A stretch of DNA of 58,959 bases from an uncultured Pelagibacteraceae bacterium. GTDB lineage: Bacteria; Pseudomonadota; Alphaproteobacteria; Pelagibacterales; Pelagibacteraceae. A program made the position numbers and the translations under genes. The stretch is taken from positions 1 to 58,959 of the forward strand of contig CACDES010000002.1 of assembly GCA_902551865.1 (NCBI GenBank), in the 5' to 3' direction. The notes under the pieces were generated by a model. The model did no database searches and was not told the DNA's origin. It saw nothing but the letters and a program-made list of their open reading frames with translations. Shown here piece by piece: positions 21,116 through 29,314 of this stretch; the stretch's first letter is position 1, and the number at the start of each line of letters is the position of its first letter.

Positions 21116-21759
21116 TTGAAAAAGTAAAACAATCAACTTCAGAAAAATTATTATTAGTTCTTTTTATAATATTAGGAGTAATAGCTATTTATATATTTTT
21201 TGTTTTGCCGCAAAAATGTTTATTTATAAAAGACAATAATCCCAAAAAACTATCTTTTAAAAATCCAGAAAACATTGCAATTTTAAATTTAAATTGTGGG
21301 AATGTAATTATAGAACTTTATCCAGAAATTTCACCAAATTCAGTAAAGAGATTTAAGATGTTTTTAGAATCTAGATTGTATGACAATATTGCTTTTCATA
21401 GGGTTATTAAAAATGTTTTAGTTCAATCTGGTGATCTTGAATTTGGAAAAAAAGATAGTTTTAATTACCTTTATATTGGAACTGGAAAATCTGGTTTTGG
21501 AACAATAGATTCAGAATTAAATGAAAAAGTTGAATTTAAAATGGGCACTGTCGGCATGGCCAGAACGAATAAATTAAATACTGAGGATAGTCAGTTTTTT
21601 ATTTTACTCGAAGACGCGCCTTTATTCAAAGGAGAGTATACTCCTATTGGAAAAGTTCTTTACGGTTTAGAAATTTTGAATACAATAAGTGATGATCATA
21701 GAAGAGAATACGTTCTAAGACCTGATTTTATAAATTCATTTAAATTGCTTGAAAATTAA
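21112..21759 (+). CDS. Membrane-anchored cyclophilin-type peptidyl-prolyl cis-trans isomerase
   Basis: N-terminal TM; AFHRVIKNVLVQSGD, GTVGMART...DSQFFILL. Confidence 0.9.
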   Translation: MIEKVKQSTSEKLLLVLFIILGVIAIYIFFVLPQKCLFIKDNNPKKLSFKNPENIAILNLNCGNVIIELYPEISPNSVKRFKMFLESRLYDNIAFHRVIKNVLVQSGDLEFGKKDSFNYLYIGTGKSGFGTIDSELNEKVEFKMGTVGMARTNKLNTEDSQFFILLEDAPLFKGEYTPIGKVLYGLEILNTISDDHRREYVLRPDFINSFKLLEN

Positions 21760-21761
21760 AC

Positions 21762-22616
21762 TTATCTATTAATTCCTCTTATCCTTTCAGATCTTCTTCT
21801 TAAAAGCTCTGCTGCAACCAAAACTAACGTAGAAAGAAGAATCAGACAAGTTGCAACGGATAATATTGTTGGACTTAGTTGTTCTCTTAATCCAGTCCAC
21901 ATTTGAATTGGAATTGTTGTATTATCTAAACCAGCTAAAAATAAAACGATAACTACTTCGTCAAAAGAAGTTACAAATGCAAATAAAGCACCCGATATTA
22001 CGCCTGGTAAAATTAATGGTAATGTTATTTTCATAAAAGTATTTACAGGATTGCTTCCTAGACTTGCTGCTGCTCTAGTAACACTATGATCAAAACCAGA
22101 AAGAGTAGCTGTCACTGTAATAACGACAAACGGTGTGCCTAAAATTATATGGGCTAAAACTATACCTGTGTGTGTTGCTGCTAAACCTGCTTTCGCCATG
22201 AAAAAAAAGATTGCAACTCCTGAAATAATTAAAGGAACAATCATCGGGGAAATTAAAGTTGCCATTATTATTCCTTTGTAAGGCATATATCTGCTACTTA
22301 GTCCTAAAGCAGCCACTGTTCCTAGAATAACAGCTCCTATTGTTGCAAATATTGCTATGAAAAAACTATTTTTTGCAGCTAGTCCCCATGGATTTTTTGT
22401 TCCATAAACCATATCTTTATACCATCTTAAGGAGAAGGCATCCGGATCTAACCTTTTCATTCCATCTGTGATTACTAAAAATTCTTCTGCATTAAAAGAT
22501 AATGGAAAAATTACAAAAAGTGGTGCAATTAAAAAGAAAAAAACACAACCACAAATAAAAAGATATATATAGTGCCAAATTCTATAATGCGGTTCTGTAT
22601 ATTTTGGTAAAGCCAT
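21762..22616 (-). CDS. ABC transporter permease, PotC-like (polyamine family)
   Basis: BPD permease EAA loop (RAAASLGSNPVNTFMKITLPLILPGV). Confidence 0.88.
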   Translation of the reverse strand: MALPKYTEPHYRIWHYIYLFICGCVFFFLIAPLFVIFPLSFNAEEFLVITDGMKRLDPDAFSLRWYKDMVYGTKNPWGLAAKNSFFIAIFATIGAVILGTVAALGLSSRYMPYKGIIMATLISPMIVPLIISGVAIFFFMAKAGLAATHTGIVLAHIILGTPFVVITVTATLSGFDHSVTRAAASLGSNPVNTFMKITLPLILPGVISGALFAFVTSFDEVVIVLFLAGLDNTTIPIQMWTGLREQLSPTILSVATCLILLSTLVLVAAELLRRRSERIRGINR

Positions 22617-22618
22617 AA

Positions 22619-23872
22619 TTATCCTAATTTAATATTATCTATCCCAACTAATTTATTATAAACCCAATAAACTGCTAAAACCCCTGCTAACAACATTAAT
22701 CCCATTGCTGAGGCAAAACTCCAATCTAAGGAATATTTCATATGATAGGCAATCTGATTACTGATTAAAGTACCTGATGCTCCGCCTACTAATTCAGGTG
22801 TAATGTAATAGCCTATTGCTAAAATAAAAACTAAAAGTGACCCAGCCCCTATTCCTGGTATAGTCAGTGGAAAATATACTTTCCAAAACGTTATGAAAGG
22901 TGTTCCCCCAAGAGATTTACCTGCTCGGACTAAACTTGGTGAAATAGTTTTCATAACACTATAAAGAGGTAAAACCATAAATGGCAACAAAATTTGTGTC
23001 ATCGCAATATAAGTTCCTGTTTCATTGTACATCATCACTAGTCTTTTATCGTCTGCCACTAGACCAATCCAAACTAAAAAATCATTAACTACTCCTTGTT
23101 GTTGAAGTAAAATCATCCAACTTGCAGTTCTAACAAGTAACGAAGTCCAAAAAGGTAACAGAACACAAATCATTAACAAATTGCTATACTTCATTGGAAG
23201 TGTGGCGAGTAAATGAGCAATAGGATAAGCCATTAAAAAACAAAAAAGAGTTACATAAAAAGCAATTTTAAGAGTTCTTACCCATAATTTTTTATAAATT
23301 CTTCGATCTTCTTCAACTTGAACAATTTTGCCTTCTTCATTTTGATACATATCGATGCCCTTTAAATATTTAGAATATGAATATGCCGGTGCACGTCTTT
23401 GAATTGCTCTCCAATATTCGACGTTTCCCCATCTTTCATGGACAGACATAATTTGCTCTTTGTAATTTCCTTCTTCAAAAGATTTTGATTTTCGTCTTAA
23501 TTTTTTAATAATACTTTTAAAACCGTTTTTTTCATAATTAAGCTGAGTTGATAATTTTCCCTCTCTCTCTTCCTCAATTAGTTTTTGAAAATCAAAATAA
23601 AAAGCTTCGAATACTTTTTCTGAAGGAAGCTCTTTACCGTCCCAATCCTCCATTGCTTTGAATGTTTTTGGAAGTGCATTGGTTACCATTCGATCATCAA
23701 CGCTATTAAATAGCATTCCAACTATTGGAGAAATATAAACAATTAATAAAAAAAATAATAAAGGTGCCACTAATAAAAAAGCCTTAATTTTATTTCTTTT
23801 TTCAACTTTCTTAAGACTTACCTCTAGAGGTACACCGTCTGTAGTTAGAATTTTTTGTGTTTCACTGCTCAT
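22619..23872 (-). CDS. ABC transporter permease, PotB-like, with large insertion after TM1
   Basis: EAA loop (RAGKSLGGTPFITFWKVYFPLTIPGI); charged insertion of about 150 aa between TM1 and TM2. Confidence 0.88.
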   Translation of the reverse strand: MSSETQKILTTDGVPLEVSLKKVEKRNKIKAFLLVAPLLFFLLIVYISPIVGMLFNSVDDRMVTNALPKTFKAMEDWDGKELPSEKVFEAFYFDFQKLIEEEREGKLSTQLNYEKNGFKSIIKKLRRKSKSFEEGNYKEQIMSVHERWGNVEYWRAIQRRAPAYSYSKYLKGIDMYQNEEGKIVQVEEDRRIYKKLWVRTLKIAFYVTLFCFLMAYPIAHLLATLPMKYSNLLMICVLLPFWTSLLVRTASWMILLQQQGVVNDFLVWIGLVADDKRLVMMYNETGTYIAMTQILLPFMVLPLYSVMKTISPSLVRAGKSLGGTPFITFWKVYFPLTIPGIGAGSLLVFILAIGYYITPELVGGASGTLISNQIAYHMKYSLDWSFASAMGLMLLAGVLAVYWVYNKLVGIDNIKLG

Positions 23873-23882
23873 AAATAAAAAA

Positions 23883-23905
23883 GGGCGGTTAATTAATAAC
23901 CGCCC
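23883..23905 (-). promoter_or_regulatory. Intercistronic GC-rich hairpin between SBP and permease genes
   Basis: gggcggtta-attaa-taaccgccc perfect 9-bp stem; minus strand continues TTTTTTATTT-ATG (PotB-like start). Confidence 0.9.
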
Positions 23906-23941
23906 CTAATATAATATATCATCTAAGGCTTTAAAACTTAA

Positions 23942-25060
23942 TTAAAGACCAGATTTCATAGCTTCCCATTTTTCGCCGATTTCTGTACCGTTGTCAGCCC
24001 AGAATACTGCATCAATTAGGATATAGCTTTTTGTATTGTTTGGATGAGTTGGCATTTGAGACATCATGTTTGTCTTACCATCTTTGTACCAAGGCTCACC
24101 TGCTTCAATAACTTTAAGAGAAGATTTTCTCCAAGGTGCGTAAGCAATGTACTTCGCAGAACCTGCTAAACCTTCAGTGCTAGTCATTTCTGCAATTGCT
24201 TTCATAGCATCAGCTTCATTTGGTCCACCTTTTACAACTACCATGTATTGGTAATCTAAACCTTGAGCATCCCAAACTTGTTTTAATGGTGCGCCTTCTC
24301 CAACTTCTGCGTTAAAGAATCTACCATTCCAACCTGTTGCCATTACAACTTCACCCTGCATAAGTAGTTCAGGTGGTTTAGCACCAGCTGACCAAAATAC
24401 GCATCCGCCGTTAGGGTCCTTGCAAAGAGCTTCCATCTTAGCCATTGCTTTATTAAGACCTTTTTCCTTAGAAAGTTGTTTGTAAATTTTCTTTCCACCT
24501 TTACCTGGCTTAGTTCCAGAAGCTGCTAATGCCATTTCTAGATTGTGCATAGCACTTTTGTAAACGCCTCTTTTACCTGGCCATGTTTTAGTGTCAAAGA
24601 AATCTGCTATAGTCTTTGGTTTTTTGCTACCAATTTTTGCATCATGGTAAGCATATGTCCAAGAGTATAGAATATTTCCTACAGCACATTTACTTGGCAT
24701 TGACGTAAAGAAATCTTTACTCGCTTTAGTTCCATCTGGAGCTGGCGGAAAGTCTTTGTCAAAATTAAATTTAACAAATAAACCTTCGTCACATCCATTG
24801 ATAGTATCCATAGCGAAAACGTCCATGATATCCCAAGTTATTTTTCCTGCTGCTTTTTGAGCTTTAACTTCAGATAATCCACCTGAATAGTCTACCCAAT
24901 TAATAGGTATACCTAATTTTTTTGCGGCTGGATCACCATAACCTAATTTTTGACTTTCTGTGTAAGCTCCACCCCAAGATGCAACCGTAACTGCATATGA
25001 AGTTGAAGAAACTGAAAGTGCAAAAACCAAAGTAAGTAATAGTTTACTTAATTTTCTCAT
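23942..25060 (-). CDS. ABC transporter substrate-binding protein, PotD-like
   Basis: Signal peptide; ASWGGAYTESQ...; WDIMDV; adjacent to permease and ATPase genes. Confidence 0.88.
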   Translation of the reverse strand: MRKLSKLLLTLVFALSVSSTSYAVTVASWGGAYTESQKLGYGDPAAKKLGIPINWVDYSGGLSEVKAQKAAGKITWDIMDVFAMDTINGCDEGLFVKFNFDKDFPPAPDGTKASKDFFTSMPSKCAVGNILYSWTYAYHDAKIGSKKPKTIADFFDTKTWPGKRGVYKSAMHNLEMALAASGTKPGKGGKKIYKQLSKEKGLNKAMAKMEALCKDPNGGCVFWSAGAKPPELLMQGEVVMATGWNGRFFNAEVGEGAPLKQVWDAQGLDYQYMVVVKGGPNEADAMKAIAEMTSTEGLAGSAKYIAYAPWRKSSLKVIEAGEPWYKDGKTNMMSQMPTHPNNTKSYILIDAVFWADNGTEIGEKWEAMKSGL

Positions 25061-25095
25061 TATTTGTCCTCCGTTTAAACGTTTATTATTTGTTT

Positions 25096-25124
25096 ATTAC
25101 AACAATTAACAAAAATTAAGTCAA
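25096..25124 (-). promoter_or_regulatory. Putative sigma70-like promoter for the PotD-like SBP gene
   Basis: Minus strand TTGACT - 17 nt - TGTAAT, upstream of GGAGGA Shine-Dalgarno (25067-25072) and ATG at 25060. Confidence 0.65.
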
Positions 25125-25179
25125 CCTCTGATTATGCTTAATTATTGTTTAAATTAGTTACTTTTTGCGTGAATCAATC

Positions 25180-26274
25180 TCAGATTGATTTAGGATCTAA
25201 AGCTCGTGCGTCATGGCTATTCCAGCCAACATAAATTTCATTACCAGGTTTTATATCCATTCTTGCAGAGCTGTTTGGAACTTTTAAAATAAATTCTTTA
25301 TTGCCTAATAAATTTAATCTAACTCTTGCATGATCTCCGTGGTAAATAACTTCCTCTATTTTTCCTTTATGTTTATTATCCATTTTTTCTTCTGGATCTA
25401 TAATCGCTCTCTCAGGTCTTAATGAAACTTTAGTTTTATCTCCTTTAGTTTTTACTCTTATGGGATTAGAAATTATTTCGCCACCAGTATCTAGTTTCAC
25501 TTTGCATTTACCTCCTGAGATTTCTGTGACTTGTCCAGAAAAAGTATTATTCTCACCTATAAATTCTGCTACAAAAGAATTAACGGGTTCTTCGTATAAT
25601 TTATCAGGGCTAGATAGTTGTTGTACTTTTCCATCATTAAAAACTGCAATTCTACTAGACATAGTAAGAGCTTCACTTTGATCGTGAGTAACGTAAACCA
25701 CAGTTACGCCTATATTTTCATGGATGTGTTTGATTTCATACTGCATACTTTCTCTTAAATTTTTATCTAGAGCTCCTAGTGGTTCATCCATTAAAACTAA
25801 TTGAGGATCAAATACTAGAGATCTAGCAACTGCAACTCTTTGCTGTTGACCTCCAGATAATTGATTGGGCATTCTTTTTTCAAATCCAGATAAAGAAACC
25901 ATAGATAAAGCTTTATCAACTTTTTTATCAATATCGTCTTTTGAAAGCTTTCTAACTTTTAAGGGAAAAGCTAAATTTTCATAAACTGTTAAATGTGGAA
26001 ATAAAGCATAGTTTTGAAAAACCATTCCAATTCCTCTCTTGTGAGGTGGAATTCTTGAAATAGGTTTTGAGTCTAAATAAATTTCTCCATTAGTTGGTGT
26101 TTCAAAACCTGCTAACATCATCAAGCAAGTAGTTTTTCCTGACCCAGAGGGACCCAACATTGTTATAAACTCGCCTTCATCAATATCCAGATTTAAGTCT
26201 TTTACAACCAAAACCTTTCCATCGTAACTTTTGTCAACTTTATCAAATTTTACAAAACTTTTTGAAGAAGTCAT
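25180..26274 (-). CDS. ABC transporter ATP-binding protein, PotA-like
   Basis: Walker A GPSGSGKTT, LSGGQQQRVAVARSL, Walker B LVLMDEPLGALD, TOBE domain. Confidence 0.93.
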   Translation of the reverse strand: MTSSKSFVKFDKVDKSYDGKVLVVKDLNLDIDEGEFITMLGPSGSGKTTCLMMLAGFETPTNGEIYLDSKPISRIPPHKRGIGMVFQNYALFPHLTVYENLAFPLKVRKLSKDDIDKKVDKALSMVSLSGFEKRMPNQLSGGQQQRVAVARSLVFDPQLVLMDEPLGALDKNLRESMQYEIKHIHENIGVTVVYVTHDQSEALTMSSRIAVFNDGKVQQLSSPDKLYEEPVNSFVAEFIGENNTFSGQVTEISGGKCKVKLDTGGEIISNPIRVKTKGDKTKVSLRPERAIIDPEEKMDNKHKGKIEEVIYHGDHARVRLNLLGNKEFILKVPNSSARMDIKPGNEIYVGWNSHDARALDPKSI

Positions 26275-26321
26275 ATGATGTGAATATAAAGCATTTGTGA
26301 AAATTTATTTCAAGGTTTTTA

Positions 26322-27488
26322 TTATTTTATATGTAATTCTCTAGATAAATTGCAGAATAATTCTGAACCTGTCTCAGTTACTCTTACTGCCTCACTTGCT
26401 TCAACTCCCCATTCTCCAAATTGCATTACAGCAATCATGTGAAAAGTAACGTTAGGTTGTAAAATAGTTTTATCACCTTTTAATATATTAAATGTCTGTT
26501 CTCCCCAATCTGGTGGATATCCAATTCCAATTGAATATCCTGTTCTTGAGTCTTTTTTAATTTTATATTTGTCTAAAATTCCCCAAAACTTTTGTGCAAC
26601 ATCATCAACAGTGTTTCCAGGTTTAGTTGCGGCTATGCCTGCGTCTAATGCTTCATTTGTAGCTTTCATAGTATCAATTTTCTTTTGATTCTTTTCCCCA
26701 AGTAATACCGTTCTAGCCATTGGACAGTGATACCTCTTATAAGCTCCTGCTATTTCAATTATAGTTGCTTCACCTGAAACAAATTTATCATCTGTTGCTG
26801 TTAAATGAGAAGCAGAGGTTCCTTTACCTGTCGGCAATAAAGTTGCAATGCTAGGGTAATCTCCTCCAAATTCTTTTGTACCATTAAATAAAGCTTTTTG
26901 AATTTCTGCTACGGCATCGCATTGTCTTATTCCTGGGTTAATACTTTTAAATGCAGTTTTCATTCCATTTTCAACTATACGAGCGGCAGATCTCATTAAT
27001 TCTATTTCCTGATTTGATTTAATAACTCGAACCCAATTAACTAATCGTTCTGCATCTTTTAATTTTGCATTTGGTAAACCTTTTTTAATAGTTTTATAAC
27101 AAAAAGCAGTAAAATAATGGCTATCCATTTCTAAGCCAATATTCAAATTATCCCATTTTCTTTTTTTAATTATTTCAACCAAATATTGGTAAGGATGTAG
27201 AGGCCAAGTATGAATATACTTTTCATCATACTCAATAATATTTTTATCTTGTAAGTATGTCTTTATATAAGCTCCCCCTGCATCTTGCGCTCTCAAAAAA
27301 CAAATGGGTTCATCTTCGTTAACATGAACCATAACACATTGGGCATAATAAAAAGACCAAGCATCATAACCAGTTAAATAATTCATATTTGCTGGATCAT
27401 GTGACACAAGTAGATCAATGCCTTTTTTTTGCATATCAATCTTTACTTTTTTCAACCGTTCTTTGTACTCTTTCTTCTTAAAAAGCAT
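26322..27488 (-). CDS. M24/creatinase-fold hydrolase, ectoine hydrolase (DoeA/EutD)-like
   Basis: MNYLTGYDAWSFYYAQC, EIAGAYKRYHCPMARTVLLG, GIGYPPDWGEQT resemble DoeA; canonical M24 metal Asp pair replaced. Confidence 0.7.
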   Translation of the reverse strand: MLFKKKEYKERLKKVKIDMQKKGIDLLVSHDPANMNYLTGYDAWSFYYAQCVMVHVNEDEPICFLRAQDAGGAYIKTYLQDKNIIEYDEKYIHTWPLHPYQYLVEIIKKRKWDNLNIGLEMDSHYFTAFCYKTIKKGLPNAKLKDAERLVNWVRVIKSNQEIELMRSAARIVENGMKTAFKSINPGIRQCDAVAEIQKALFNGTKEFGGDYPSIATLLPTGKGTSASHLTATDDKFVSGEATIIEIAGAYKRYHCPMARTVLLGEKNQKKIDTMKATNEALDAGIAATKPGNTVDDVAQKFWGILDKYKIKKDSRTGYSIGIGYPPDWGEQTFNILKGDKTILQPNVTFHMIAVMQFGEWGVEASEAVRVTETGSELFCNLSRELHIK

Positions 27489-28238
27489 TTAGTTTTCTAA
27501 AAGTCTTCCATATCCTTGTATTGGGGAATTATACCCAATTGATCTTAAGGTGTCCCAAATTAATGTTTGATTACTAGATAGTACTGGTTTTTGAATTATT
27601 TTTTCTAATTTATTTAAGATATTAAGAACTGGCAATGCTGTACAAGATATAAATAAAGCATCAACATTTTTAACTTCTAATGATGAAGATATCTCTAGAA
27701 TATAATTGGGATCAACACTAGCAAATTCTGAGTCTAAATTTAAATTTAAACTAGCAAATGATGAAACTGTAATATTCTTTGCAGTAAAGTATTCTATAAT
27801 TGTTTTGTTAACTGTATCGGGATACGGCGTAAATAAAGCAATTTTTTTTATTTTCATTAATTTAAAAGCTTTAATTGCAGAAGTTACTGGAGTTGTAACA
27901 TAGCAATCAGGCTTAGCTAATAATATCTTTTCTTTTACGTTATCTTCTCCAATAGCTATAGTTCCAGATGTGCAGCCATATGCAATTGTATTTAGTTTTT
28001 CATCAGGAAGTATTTTGTTTGTTACTGAAGTTAAATCTTCTCTCATTTTTAAAAGGTTTTCTTTCGTTAAAGGATTTTTATTGTGAATACGATTTATAAA
28101 AATATCTACTGGTAAATTATTGCAAATAATCTTAAAATCTTTTTCAATAGTTTGATCTGTCGATAAAGCTATTAAACCGACTTTAGGATTCAATTCTTTT
28201 TTGAATTTTGCATCATAGTGCTTAATAACTATGCTCAT
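27489..28238 (-). CDS. Asp/Glu racemase/maleate isomerase superfamily protein, EutA-like
   Basis: YGCTSGT and SCTALP dual Cys motifs; directly abuts DoeA-like gene. Confidence 0.72.
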   Translation of the reverse strand: MSIVIKHYDAKFKKELNPKVGLIALSTDQTIEKDFKIICNNLPVDIFINRIHNKNPLTKENLLKMREDLTSVTNKILPDEKLNTIAYGCTSGTIAIGEDNVKEKILLAKPDCYVTTPVTSAIKAFKLMKIKKIALFTPYPDTVNKTIIEYFTAKNITVSSFASLNLNLDSEFASVDPNYILEISSSLEVKNVDALFISCTALPVLNILNKLEKIIQKPVLSSNQTLIWDTLRSIGYNSPIQGYGRLLEN

Positions 28239-28271
28239 TAAGCATTATGATACTTTATTTAATTAGGAAAA

Positions 28272-28288
28272 GTAAAACTATATTTTAC
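28272..28288 (-). terminator. Weak AT-rich stem-loop with U-tract downstream of nrdB
   Basis: Minus strand GTAAAA-TATAG-TTTTAC followed by TTTT. Confidence 0.4.
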
Positions 28289-28297
28289 CTAGTTTTC

Positions 28298-29314
28298 TTA
28301 AGCAAAAACTTCACCCCAAGTTCCTCTCGTAGAAGCCTTAGAGTATTCAGTTGCACGTCCTTCGAAGAAGTTCATGTGTTCTACTCCATTTAACATTGTG
28401 TCTAACCAAGTTAAAGGGTTTTTCTTTACATCATAGATTGGATTTAAACCTAATTGTTCTAGTCTTCTATTACCAATAAATCTAATATATTGTTTTACTT
28501 GATCTGCTGTTAAACCTTCTAACGGTCCCATTTGAAAAGCTAAATCGATAAATGCATCTTCATGCTCAACTATAGTTTTACACGCGTCATATATTTCATT
28601 TTTTAATTTGTCATTCCAGATTTGTGGTTCTTCTTTTATAAAATCTTTAAATAATCTAATCATAGAATTACAATGCAAAGTCTCATCTCTAACAGACCAA
28701 GTTACTATTTGACCCATTCCTTTCATCTTATTAAATCTTGGAAAGTTTAAGAGTATTGCAAAACTTGCAAAAAGTTGAAGTCCTTCTGTAAAAGCAGAAA
28801 ACACAGCCATTGTCATTGCGATATTATGTTTTGATTTAACATCAAAGCCTTGCATATAATCATATTTATCTTTCATTTCTTTGTATTGTAAAAATGCAGA
28901 GTACTCGGTTTCGGGCATTCCGATTGTATCTAACAGGTGAGAGTAAGCAGCAATATGAACTGTTTCCATTGCAGCAAAGGCTGTCATCATCATCAAAACC
29001 TCGGTTGGTTTAAAAACAGTAGTGTAGTGTCTTAAATAACAATTGTTAACTTCCACATCCGCCTGAGTAAAAAATCTAAATATATGTGTTAAAAGATTTT
29101 TTTCTTCTGCTGTTAAGTTTTTTTGCCAGTCTTTAACATCATCACCTAGAGGGACTTCTTCTGGCAACCAGTGAATTCTTTGTTGTGTTAACCAAGCATC
29201 ATAACACCAAGGGTATCTAAATGGTTTGTAAACTGGGTTTTCAACTAACAAACCCATTTTTTTAGGTTGAATTATTCTTGATTTAACTTTTTCTGCTACT
29301 GACATGATAAACAC
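28298..29314 (-). CDS. nrdB: Ribonucleoside-diphosphate reductase class I, beta subunit
   Basis: ETVHIAAYSH (metal ligands and Tyr), FTEGLQLFASF, VRDETLH. Confidence 0.93.
   Translation of the reverse strand: MFIMSVAEKVKSRIIQPKKMGLLVENPVYKPFRYPWCYDAWLTQQRIHWLPEEVPLGDDVKDWQKNLTAEEKNLLTHIFRFFTQADVEVNNCYLRHYTTVFKPTEVLMMMTAFAAMETVHIAAYSHLLDTIGMPETEYSAFLQYKEMKDKYDYMQGFDVKSKHNIAMTMAVFSAFTEGLQLFASFAILLNFPRFNKMKGMGQIVTWSVRDETLHCNSMIRLFKDFIKEEPQIWNDKLKNEIYDACKTIVEHEDAFIDLAFQMGPLEGLTADQVKQYIRFIGNRRLEQLGLNPIYDVKKNPLTWLDTMLNGVEHMNFFEGRATEYSKASTRGTWGEVFA

Noticed and set aside
25172-25190. aatcaatc-tca-gattgatt stem at the PotA-like stop codon
   Set aside because: Perfect 8-bp stem but no following U-tract; may be chance, kept only as a note.
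26322-27488. Possible DMSP lyase DddP (also M24 fold)
   Set aside because: DddP keeps a metal site; the motifs here match DoeA/creatinase-like proteins better. Only a phylogeny would settle it.
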